From CAYGKP01 sp964350605 (lineage in GTDB: Bacteria > Bacteroidota > Bacteroidia > Cytophagales > JAAEPT01), in contig CAYGKP010000129.1 in the NCBI GenBank assembly GCA_964350605.1, forward strand, positions 1 through 7,420: 7,420 nucleotides of DNA, written 5' to 3'. Positions 1 through 4,909 of the stretch are shown here, piece after piece. The translations under genes were made by a program, and so were the position numbers. Below the pieces are notes generated by a model. The model was not told where the DNA came from. It made no database searches and saw nothing but the letters and a program-made list of their open reading frames with translations. The first letter of the stretch is position 1; the number at the start of each line of letters is the position of its first letter.

Positions 1-109
1 GAGAAGAAGTGGAGACTGGTTGAGTGGTGGCGGAAGTGGCGCTGCCGTTAGAATCGGCGCCATAGGCCAGAGCCGGTAACAGAAGAAGGGCGAAAAGGAG
101 GGCTCTCAT
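1..109 (-). CDS. N-terminus of a secreted protein, cut by the window edge
   Basis: The ATG at 109-107 opens a frame that stays open to the window edge (36 codons seen). The product begins MRALLFALLLLPALAYG, a typical signal peptide with one Arg, a Leu/Ala-rich core and a likely cleavage near AYG-AD. A Ser/Thr/Ala-rich stretch follows (SNGSATSATTQPVSTSS), as in a low-complexity linker. No domain is visible, so the function is unknown. There is no Shine-Dalgarno sequence; the bases before the start are A-rich and end ACACTT, the same context as the gene at 7399. The 26-bp palindrome at 127-152 lies 17 bases upstream and may govern its expression. Too short for the usual ORF cut-offs, but the signal peptide makes it convincing. 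Confidence 0.6.
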   Translation of the reverse strand, partial: MRALLFALLLLPALAYGADSNGSATSATTQPVSTSS

Positions 110-126
110 AAGTGTTTGTTCAAAGG

Positions 127-152
127 AAGTACCTGAACAGTTTCAGGTACTT
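127..152. promoter_or_regulatory. Perfect 11-bp inverted repeat (26-bp palindrome)
   Basis: The arms AAGTACCTGAA (127-137) and TTCAGGTACTT (142-152) are exact reverse complements around the 4-base spacer CAGT. It lies between two minus-strand genes, 17 bases upstream of the ATG at 109. Read on the minus strand, its promoter-proximal arm runs into TTCCTTTG (127-120), one mismatch from the Bacteroidota -7 consensus TAnnTTTG. An operator or a 5'-UTR stem-loop is therefore plausible. It could also act as a terminator for the gene ending at 243, but no run of T follows it on either strand. Confidence 0.5.
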
Positions 153-195
153 ATGGAAGATATCTCGCTTTTAGCTGGTAATGATAGAAACAGAT

Positions 196-227
196 AAAAA
201 TCCTAGCGAATCATTGATAAAGATTCG
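196..227 (-). terminator. Weak candidate terminator after the three-TM gene
   Basis: Arms CGAATC (207-212) and GATTCG (222-227) pair around a 9-base loop. On the minus strand a run of five T (200-196) follows after CTAGGA. It lies 16 bases beyond the stop of the gene ending at 243. The stem is short and the T-run is not adjacent, so this is tentative. Apart from this and the palindrome at 127-152, I see nothing in the 110-242 gap. Confidence 0.25.
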
Positions 228-242
228 ATTGCGCTCCCCCAA

Positions 243-761
243 CTATTCCCTGGCCTGCGGGTGGAGGAGCAAGAAGGTGAACAGCAGGGTCAATCCGCCG
301 AGAATCCATAGGATGGCGCGAAAGACAGGCCATCCATCGTTATCCTGCATTTCAAGAGTGAGCAACAGAATCAAGCCAATCAGGATTGGCAGGCCGATCG
401 CTGCGCTGAGGAAGGTGTTGGCATAGGGATAAAAGAGCCAGCCGAGCGCAAACATGATCAGAATGACAACGATAAAAAAGAGTAACAAGTCGCCCCAGAA
501 ACCGTGAGTACGCGCCTTTCCGCCGAGCCCTTTCCAGTGGCGGGGACGCCAGGTTTTGCGGCTGCGGTCGGTGTGTTTTGAAACTGACTTTGTTTTGGCC
601 GGCTTTGCCTTGCGAAGCGTCGAGCCAAAGGCGGTTGGAGCGGTACTGGCCGGGCGAAGGGACTTGTGACCGTCGGTTGTGTTCGCAGCCGAAGGGGTGG
701 GCGTGTGGCTGGAAAGCATCACAGACAAGCCCAGAAGTAGGAAGGAGAGGAGAAAACGCAC
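243..761 (-). CDS. Membrane protein with signal peptide, basic linker and three C-terminal TM segments
   Basis: No family recognised. With the GTG at 761 as start the protein is 172 residues. A signal peptide at 1-18 (VRFLLSFLLLGLSVMLSS) is followed by a Ser/Thr/Pro/Ala stretch to about 45 and a strongly basic segment at 49-85 (many Lys/Arg, motif WRPRHWKG). Three hydrophobic helices follow at about 91-111, 117-137 and 147-166, and the protein ends HPQARE. The open frame extends up to an ATG at 815, but those 18 extra codons read through the terminator hairpin at 779-804 and put charged residues before the signal peptide. I therefore prefer GTG; no Shine-Dalgarno sequence helps decide. It lies downstream of the NTF2-like lipoprotein gene but is separated from it by that terminator, so it may have its own promoter. 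It is probably an inner-membrane protein; its role is unknown. Confidence 0.7.
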   Translation of the reverse strand: MRFLLSFLLLGLSVMLSSHTPTPSAANTTDGHKSLRPASTAPTAFGSTLRKAKPAKTKSVSKHTDRSRKTWRPRHWKGLGGKARTHGFWGDLLLFFIVVILIMFALGWLFYPYANTFLSAAIGLPILIGLILLLTLEMQDNDGWPVFRAILWILGGLTLLFTFLLLHPQARE

Positions 762-776
762 GGCACGATAATACGC

Positions 777-804
777 AAAACGGCCTTCCCGAAGGAAGGC
801 CGTT
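777..804 (-). terminator. Intrinsic terminator of the NTF2-like lipoprotein gene
   Basis: An 11-bp stem has arms AACGGCCTTCC (779-789) and GGAAGGCCGTT (794-804). On the minus strand the loop is TTCG closed by C-G, the very stable C(UUCG)G tetraloop, and the T-run TTTT (780-777) follows. It starts 23 bases after the stop codon at 828. The T-run is short. The stem core GCCTTCC/GGAAGGC recurs in the terminator at 5630-5661. Confidence 0.8.
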
Positions 805-827
805 CGATATTTCACAGGTATGGCGGG

Positions 828-1271
828 TTACTTGCTCGCTGGCTTGACCGAGGGCACGTCTTCGAGTAGCAACCAGTCGCCCGCTTCGGTTTTGACCAGA
901 AGGCAAAGGTTGGTGAATTCGTATTCGGAGCTGACCATCTCTACCTGTGCGAAGGCTTGATTGCCGACGATCACCAGCGAGAGAAGTTCAAAGCTGCGCG
1001 GCACGCCGCCGATCTTTCCTTCAGCGATCATTCCCAGGTACGCAGCTTTGTTCCAATAACTCACTTTACTGCTGCCAAACAGACGATTCGCCGTGACCCG
1101 GAAGTCCGGGTGCATGACGTTCGAGAGGGCGGTGGTGTCGCTTTTGTCGCCTGAAGTTTGGAAAGTCACGAGCGTTTTCTCGATGGCTTTCTGGTCCGCT
1201 TTCTGCGATTGCGCGCAGGCATTAAGTGAGGTGAGGCCGATGAGGCCAAGGGTAAGAAGTAGTGTTTTCAT
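828..1271 (-). CDS. NTF2-like (lumazine-binding-2 / DUF4440 type) lipoprotein
   Basis: A 147-residue exported lipoprotein. A signal peptide at 1-18 ends in the lipobox L16-N17-A18-C19, so Cys19 should be lipidated after cleavage by signal peptidase II. The mature part has the layout of a small NTF2-like cone fold: an N-terminal helix (DQKAIEKTLVTFQTSGD), a segment with HPDFRV near 54-59, then strands FELLSLVIVGNQAFAQVEM, YEFTNLCLLVKTEAG and a final DWLLLEDVP. This matches the pattern of the Lumazine_bd_2/DUF4440 group, whose members bind small ligands or have no known function; no catalytic residues can be assigned here. The first gene after the MarR gene, 72 bases away, it carries a MarR-like dyad at 1288-1301, 16 bases before its ATG. 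It ends in the terminator at 777-804. Fold assignment moderate, lipoprotein call strong. Confidence 0.8.
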   Translation of the reverse strand: MKTLLLTLGLIGLTSLNACAQSQKADQKAIEKTLVTFQTSGDKSDTTALSNVMHPDFRVTANRLFGSSKVSYWNKAAYLGMIAEGKIGGVPRSFELLSLVIVGNQAFAQVEMVSSEYEFTNLCLLVKTEAGDWLLLEDVPSVKPASK

Positions 1272-1287
1272 AATTGATATAGTTAAA

Positions 1288-1301
1288 GTTGATAGATCAA
1301 A
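1288..1301. promoter_or_regulatory. Candidate MarR operator upstream of the lipoprotein gene
   Basis: GTTGATAGATCAAA has half-sites TTGA and TCAA around 4 bases and matches the dyad GTTGACATATCAAC at the MarR start in 10 of 14 positions. It lies 16 bases before the ATG at 1271. On the minus strand it overlaps TTTATTTG (1305-1298), a one-mismatch Bacteroidota -7 box, so a bound repressor would block transcription. A looser relative, TTGA-N5-TCAA, is at 1322-1334 in the same gap. No good -33 box was found at normal spacing. Confidence 0.4.
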
Positions 1302-1343
1302 TAAATAGATGTGATTTTAGATTGATGTATTCAAAGTGGAACG

Positions 1344-1838
1344 TTAGTGGGAGAAACCTTCCTGCTCTAGGCGTTGGAAGTTGTCGTGCGCGAAGCGAAG
1401 GGCCTTCTTGAAAGTGGCCACTTCAGAATCGCTGAGGCCCTTGAGTCCTTCGGCTCGGATCGTCACCGCATGGGGCAAGACCCGCTCGACCAGTGCCTGG
1501 CCTTTGGGTTTGAGGTGCAAGCCGTATCGTCGACGGTCGCCCTCCACGGGTCGGCGTTCCAAATAGTCGCTGGCCTCAAGCGCATCCACTAAGCGGGTAA
1601 CCGCCGCTGGGTCTTTCAGGGTTGTTTCCGCCGCTTCGGTCTGACTGATCCCATCCTGCTCGCTTACACGCTTGAGGATGACCCATTGCTCGCTGGGCAA
1701 GCCGTCGGCGACGTCGGCCATGAAGCGGGCCTTGGTACGGCGCAGTTGGCGTTCCAGCTTTTCGAGCAGAAAGAGATAGACCTCCTCAAGGGGCAAGTTT
1801 AGGTCGTCCTGCGGTTGCTTAGCATCAATAGTTGACAT
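1344..1838 (-). CDS. MarR-family transcriptional regulator
   Basis: A 164-residue dimeric winged-helix DNA-binding protein. Counted from the ATG at 1838, the N-terminal helix (16-45, LPLEEVYLFLLEKLERQLRR) would serve dimerisation. Next come QWVILKRVSEQDG (51-63), the helix-turn-helix (about 65-87, with recognition helix PAAVTRLVDALE) and the wing ERRPVEGDRRRYGLHLKPKG (94-113), with the D-R-R and L-x-P-K-G signatures of the family. C-terminal helices to 164 complete the dimer interface. ATG codons at 1874 and 1853 lie in frame upstream. I prefer 1838 because the added residues (MQVSDQAMIFVD) look unlike a MarR N-terminus and because a promoter-like sequence lies just upstream of 1838. The preferred start codon sits inside a palindrome, which suggests autorepression. 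The ligand cannot be told from sequence. Confidence 0.88.
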   Translation of the reverse strand: MSTIDAKQPQDDLNLPLEEVYLFLLEKLERQLRRTKARFMADVADGLPSEQWVILKRVSEQDGISQTEAAETTLKDPAAVTRLVDALEASDYLERRPVEGDRRRYGLHLKPKGQALVERVLPHAVTIRAEGLKGLSDSEVATFKKALRFAHDNFQRLEQEGFSH

Positions 1839-1844
1839 ATCAAC
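1831..1844. promoter_or_regulatory. Candidate MarR operator over its own start codon
   Basis: GTTGACATATCAAC is an inverted repeat with 12 of 14 symmetric positions: arms GTTGA and TCAAC around CATA. The ATG of the MarR gene (complement of CAT, 1836-1838) lies at its centre. It begins at the last base of a -7-like box at 1844-1851, so binding would cover the likely transcription start. Size and symmetry suit a MarR dimer. The related dyad at 1288-1301 strengthens the case. Confidence 0.5.
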
Positions 1845-1874
1845 AAATATCATCGCTTGATCCGACACCTGCAA
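1844..1874 (-). promoter_or_regulatory. Possible Bacteroidota-type promoter of the MarR gene
   Basis: On the minus strand, GATATTTG (1851-1844) matches the -7 consensus TAnnTTTG in all but its first position. A TTG (1874-1872), a partial -33 element, stands 20 bases upstream. Transcription would start near the ATG at 1838, giving an almost leaderless mRNA. This rests on short matches only. Confidence 0.3.
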
Positions 1875-1917
1875 GCCCCCGCTGTTTTTTCTAACTTTCC
1901 TCTTCGACCTGCCCGCG

Positions 1918-2382
1918 ATGCTCTCGAACCTCGACCACCTGAACCTGCCCCACTTTGCCTACAAGCTCTCCGAGCGAAACGGCAAGGATTACATCTGGGA
2001 TGTGGTGCGTCGCATGTGGGTGCATTTCACCCCCGAGGAATGGGTGCGCCAACACGTGGTCCACATGCTGATGGGCAAATACTCGTACCCCGTCGGACTG
2101 ATGCGCACCGAAGGTGGCTTTGACTCCTTCATGATGAAGAAACGCTCGGACATCTTGGTGCTGGGCCGCCGGGGGGAGCCCTTCATTCTGGTGGAATGCA
2201 AGCGTCCGCAAGTGCCGTTGGATGACAACGTGATGCGCCAAGTGGGGCTCTACAACCAAATCCTAAAGGCGCAATATGTGCTGGTTACCAACGGGTTGGA
2301 GCACTACGTGATTGAGTACAAGGATCGCAGTTTCGAGTTCATCGACGACGTGCCGCACTACGCCGAGGTCTGGACCGACTAG
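1918..2382 (+). CDS. Stand-alone PD-(D/E)XK nuclease-like protein (HsdR N-terminal domain type)
   Basis: 154 residues, apparently cytoplasmic. It carries the signature of the nuclease domain found at the N-terminus of type I restriction subunit HsdR: RSDILVLG with Asp78, then Glu93-Cys-Lys95 (FILVECKRP) at the usual spacing, and a Q-x-x-x-Y motif at 108-112 (RQVGLYNQ). Upstream, TPEEWVRQHVVHML (38-51) is the first helix with a conserved Glu. The fold normally cleaves DNA with Mg2+ held by the Asp, Glu and Lys. The helicase motor and other HsdR domains are absent and no methylase or specificity subunit lies nearby, so it is not a working type I restriction system. Full-length proteins of this size and type are common single genes in Bacteroidota; their job is not established. 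It is transcribed away from the MarR gene; the DUF4349 gene follows after 105 bases in which I see nothing notable. Confidence 0.85.
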   Translation: MLSNLDHLNLPHFAYKLSERNGKDYIWDVVRRMWVHFTPEEWVRQHVVHMLMGKYSYPVGLMRTEGGFDSFMMKKRSDILVLGRRGEPFILVECKRPQVPLDDNVMRQVGLYNQILKAQYVLVTNGLEHYVIEYKDRSFEFIDDVPHYAEVWTD

Positions 2383-2487
2383 TGGTCCCTTGGATCGAGG
2401 AAGGGTTACCTGGGCCGAAGTTTATGCACTAAGGCCAACTGCCGCATCTACAGCGCAGAAGCCTTTCCAACCAACCTCTCCCTTCCG

Positions 2488-3405
2488 ATGATCCGTTCTG
2501 TTTCCCGCCTCCTGTGGCTGTTGCCACTGCTGTTTTTTGCTTGTGGTTCGCCTCAATGGGCCGAAGGTGAAGCCGACGAAACCTATGCCATGGAGGAGGA
2601 GGCCCCTGCCGGGCAACCCGACCAGAAAATCGCCGATGGTGTGATGGGCAATGGCGGTACTGCGGATGTGGACTTCTCGTTCGCCAGCGAACCGATCAAG
2701 ACCAAAGTACCCGCCTTGCTCATCAAGACCGGGAACATGGAAGTGAAAACTGATGAGCCCAAGGCCGCGCGCCTTCAGGTCAAAGCCCTGGTCGACAAAC
2801 TGGGCGGCTACCTGACGTCCGACGAGCTGTCGGAGGACGACTACGGCCTGTCGGTGAGCCTGACTGTCCGGGTGCCGGGCGAGAAGTTTGATGCGTTGTT
2901 CGAAGGCGTGTCGGGCTTGGAAGATTCCAAAGTGGAATCCTCGTCGGTGAACATCCAGGACGTGAGCGAGGAGTACGTCGATGTGGCCACGCGCCTGAAG
3001 ACCAAGCGCCAGGTGCTCGAGAAGTACGAGGGCTTTCTGCGCTCGGCCAAGAACATCAAAGAAGTGCTGGATGTCGAGGGAGAGATCCGCGTGTTGCAAG
3101 AAGAGATCGAGTCGGCGGAAGGCCGTTTGCGTTTCCTGCAAGACCGCGTGCGGTTCGGCACCTTGACCATCCGGCTTTTCAAGACGTACCCGTACAGCTA
3201 CGAACCCGCGAGCGACGACAGCTTCGGCGACCGCGTCCAGCAAAGCCTCGAATGGGGCTGGAAAGGGGTGAAGGCGTTCCTGTTGGCGGTGCTGACCCTC
3301 TGGCCGCTGTGGATCGTAGGCGGCGCAGTCTGGTGGTTCATCCGCCGGGCGATCAGGCGGAAAAAGGCGAAGAAGAACACAGGCGATTCGAGCCAAGCTT
3401 CTTAG
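2488..3405 (+). CDS. DUF4349-type membrane-anchored lipoprotein
   Basis: A 305-residue envelope protein of unknown function. The signal peptide ends in the lipobox F16-F17-A18-C19. An acidic linker (24-66) leads into the DUF4349 domain at about 76-232: the opening LLIKTGNMEVKTDEP, then VDKLGGYLTSDEL, LTVRVPGEKFDALFEGV, and the family's V-x-x-x-S-V-N-x-x-D-V-(S/T)-E-E-Y-V-D motif at 149-165. A helical coiled-coil-like stretch follows (166-222, rich in Glu, Lys, Leu and Arg), then a strand (GTLTIRLF). One hydrophobic helix at about 263-286, with four Trp, is followed by a basic tail (RRAIRRKKAKK). Lipid and helix together would hold both ends in the inner membrane with the domain in the periplasm. 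A pyrimidine-rich leader without Shine-Dalgarno precedes the ATG. The first DUF4412 gene begins 8 bases after the stop, so co-expression is likely. Confidence 0.85.
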   Translation: MIRSVSRLLWLLPLLFFACGSPQWAEGEADETYAMEEEAPAGQPDQKIADGVMGNGGTADVDFSFASEPIKTKVPALLIKTGNMEVKTDEPKAARLQVKALVDKLGGYLTSDELSEDDYGLSVSLTVRVPGEKFDALFEGVSGLEDSKVESSSVNIQDVSEEYVDVATRLKTKRQVLEKYEGFLRSAKNIKEVLDVEGEIRVLQEEIESAEGRLRFLQDRVRFGTLTIRLFKTYPYSYEPASDDSFGDRVQQSLEWGWKGVKAFLLAVLTLWPLWIVGGAVWWFIRRAIRRKKAKKNTGDSSQAS

Positions 3406-3410
3406 CTTGG
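3393..3410 (+). promoter_or_regulatory. Stem-loop spanning the DUF4349 stop, just before the first DUF4412 gene
   Basis: Arms CCAAGCT (3393-3399) and AGCTTGG (3404-3410) pair perfectly around TCTT. The stem covers the TAG at 3403-3405 and ends 3 bases before the ATG at 3414. Ribosomes finishing the upstream gene would melt it, which fits translational coupling. Similar AGCTT stems precede the next two genes. Confidence 0.4.
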
Positions 3411-3413
3411 GGT

Positions 3414-4046
3414 ATGCGCTCGCTTTGGTTCATACTACTACTTGTTCTGCCCGGCCTCTGTGTCGGGCAGAACTCGTTTGAGGGCTTGATCCACTACGAG
3501 GAGACGCTCTATGACCCGGCCACAAATGAAGTGATTGAGGGGCCCAACGAATGGAGCGCACGATACGTAAAGGGCATGAAGTACTACTTCGTGATGCCGC
3601 ATTCGTCGCAGTCGGAATTCGACCGTGGATTTGTCGACTACGAAGCTGGGCAGATTACGATGTTTAGCCCCAGTCGCCGCCAGTATTTTGTGGACGACTT
3701 TGGTGTGGATGAAGCAGTATTGGTGCCCACCGATTGCGTTGATGTCCCCAAGGAGTGGGACGCGACAATTTATCGGGTTGAGTACTTGACCTTTGAATCC
3801 CTGGAAGGATTGCTCGTCACTGTTCCTACGACCTACGATAACATCTGGTGGTTTGAGGCCCTTGATTACGGTCAATCGGGGGCGCCAGGCACCTATGGGT
3901 TTCTTCGGCTCATCCCGAGCATTGGCTCACCGCTCATGTATCGGTTGGTTGCCGTCAAGCTGGAACCCAGGGAGGTATCTCCTTCACTTTTTGAGGTTCC
4001 CGAAGGCTATAAGCGATTGAAGAAAGTGCCTAAGGAGTGGCGGTAA
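3414..4046 (+). CDS. Secreted DUF4412-like protein, divergent copy 1 of 3
   Basis: 210 residues from the ATG at 3414. The frame is open further upstream, but only within the DUF4349 gene, and this ATG starts a clean signal peptide (MRSLWFILLLVLPGLCVGQ). The mature protein opens NSFEGLIHYEE and closes SPSLFEVPEGYKRLKK (189-204), the same first strand and C-terminal motif as the two genes that follow. The middle is much changed: the I-A-G-x-x-C motif of the other copies is not recognisable, and Cys108 (TDCVD) is only a possible remnant. It is rich in Tyr and Trp (YDNIWWFEALDYG). Third positions are visibly less GC-rich than in the neighbouring genes, pointing to a different history or relaxed constraint. 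Probably a periplasmic or surface beta-rich protein; function unknown. Family assignment rests on the two ends and on position. Confidence 0.75.
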   Translation: MRSLWFILLLVLPGLCVGQNSFEGLIHYEETLYDPATNEVIEGPNEWSARYVKGMKYYFVMPHSSQSEFDRGFVDYEAGQITMFSPSRRQYFVDDFGVDEAVLVPTDCVDVPKEWDATIYRVEYLTFESLEGLLVTVPTTYDNIWWFEALDYGQSGAPGTYGFLRLIPSIGSPLMYRLVAVKLEPREVSPSLFEVPEGYKRLKKVPKEWR

Positions 4047-4105
4047 ACCATTTATATGGGACCTTCTTCTTTGAATGTTTTCACATCTCTGGCCCAATGC
4101 TTGAC

Positions 4106-4129
4106 TTCTTATTAGCTTGAGATCAAGCT
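4106..4129 (+). promoter_or_regulatory. Leader stem-loop before the second DUF4412 gene
   Basis: Arms AGCTTG (4114-4119) and CAAGCT (4124-4129) surround AGAT, with TTCTT just upstream (4106-4110). It lies 16 bases before the ATG at 4146. It resembles the elements at 3393-3410 and 4867-4887 in both the TTCTT and the AGCTTG parts. The rest of the 99-base gap (from 4047) shows no clear promoter or terminator. Confidence 0.35.
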
Positions 4130-4145
4130 CACTCCACTTGCCTTT

Positions 4146-4835
4146 ATGAAACGCCTTCTTCTCTCCCTTTTCGCACTCAGTGCACTGAACCTTTCCCTCC
4201 AAGCCCAAGGCTTCGAGGGCACCATCGTCTACAAAACCATTGTTTCGGCCCCAGAGGGCTCGCCGCTGGCGGCCATGCCCGGCTTGGTGGAAAAGTTGGC
4301 CCCCAAGGGCATGACCATCCAGATCAAAGGCGACCGCGCCCGTTCGGAAATCGACGCGGCCTATGCGAAGAACAGCTACACCCTGGTCCATGCCGCCGAG
4401 GGAACCAGTTACATACTCAACAGCAAAAAGGAGAAGTACGCCAAGTCGAGCGTCGAGGAGCACGAAGAGGAAGTGATTTCGATCACGCCCTTGAGCGGCA
4501 CGGAGACCATCGCGGGCTATCCCTGCAAAGGCTTCTTGCGCAAGGTGCGGTACGAGGCCGATCAAGAGCCCATCGAGCAGGAGTTTTGGGTGCCAGTTTC
4601 GGGATTTGATCAGGCGAACCTCAAGACACTTTTCTCGCACAAACACTTGAACAGCGAAGGTGCCAAAGGTCAGATTCCGCTGCGCATCGTCGGGCGCGAC
4701 CCCGGCAACCAGTTCGTGATCATTTTCGAGGCCACCTCGGTGAAGGAGGAGTCGTTGCCGGCCAGCTTGTTTGAGGTGCCCAGCGGCTACAGAGAGCAGA
4801 AGGACAAAGATGCGCAGGGCGCGTTGTTCTTCTAG
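4146..4835 (+). CDS. Secreted DUF4412 family protein, copy 2 of 3
   Basis: 229 residues. A signal peptide at 1-20 (MKRLLLSLFALSALNLSLQA) is cleaved before QGFEG. The mature chain has DUF4412 family features: a first strand GFEGTIVYKT (22-31), a strand with KGD at 61-63 (MTIQIKGDRARSEID), a self-description strand SYILNSKKEKY (88-98), the motif TIAGYPCKGF (121-130), FWVP (147-150), GQIPLRIVG (175-183) and the closing ASLFEVPSGY (206-215). The protein should form a beta-rich periplasmic or outer-envelope domain. Members usually come as small exported proteins of unknown function; none of the residues suggests catalysis. Its signal peptide and layout are nearly the same as in the gene at 4910, so the two are recent paralogues. 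Third positions are strongly GC-rich. No Shine-Dalgarno sequence. Confidence 0.87.
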   Translation: MKRLLLSLFALSALNLSLQAQGFEGTIVYKTIVSAPEGSPLAAMPGLVEKLAPKGMTIQIKGDRARSEIDAAYAKNSYTLVHAAEGTSYILNSKKEKYAKSSVEEHEEEVISITPLSGTETIAGYPCKGFLRKVRYEADQEPIEQEFWVPVSGFDQANLKTLFSHKHLNSEGAKGQIPLRIVGRDPGNQFVIIFEATSVKEESLPASLFEVPSGYREQKDKDAQGALFF

Positions 4836-4866
4836 TCCGATCAACAAGCCAGCTGCGTTGGCCTAA

Positions 4867-4887
4867 TTCTTGAAAGCTTGCTAGCTT
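4867..4887 (+). promoter_or_regulatory. Leader stem-loop before the third DUF4412 gene
   Basis: Arms AAGCT (4874-4878) and AGCTT (4883-4887) pair around TGCT; TTCTT stands upstream at 4867-4871. It is 22 bases before the ATG at 4910. It is the weakest of the three stems taken alone; the call depends on the repetition before each gene. Confidence 0.3.
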
Positions 4888-4909
4888 CACCATCCTCCTA
4901 ACCACGATT

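Noticed and set aside
762..815. Extension of the three-TM protein to the ATG at 815
   Set aside because: The added codons translate the terminator stem-loop of the previous gene and precede a normal signal peptide; GTG at 761 fits better.
352..906. 184-codon minus-strand frame across the terminator and two genes
   Set aside because: It overlaps two better-supported minus-strand genes in another frame, crosses the terminator hairpin and has no domain or signal peptide.
1891..2259. His-rich 122-residue minus-strand frame that might look metal-binding
   Set aside because: It is antisense to the PD-(D/E)XK gene; the His codons arise from GTG and ATG codons read on the other strand.
1918..2382. 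Type I restriction-modification system
   Set aside because: Only the small nuclease-like domain is present; no helicase, methylase or specificity gene is in the window.
2422..3396. 324-codon open frame on the minus strand, opposite the DUF4349 gene
   Set aside because: It lies wholly antisense to a well-supported lipoprotein gene. Its His/Arg/Leu/Gln-rich composition is what GC-rich third positions produce in that antisense frame.
3252..3413. Extension of the first DUF4412 protein upstream into the DUF4349 gene
   Set aside because: The extra residues are an out-of-frame reading of the DUF4349 C-terminus, and a clear signal peptide starts at 3414.
3984..4847. 287-codon open frame on the minus strand, opposite the second DUF4412 gene
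   Set aside because: It is a shadow of a gene with signal peptide and family motifs; it has no recognisable domain.
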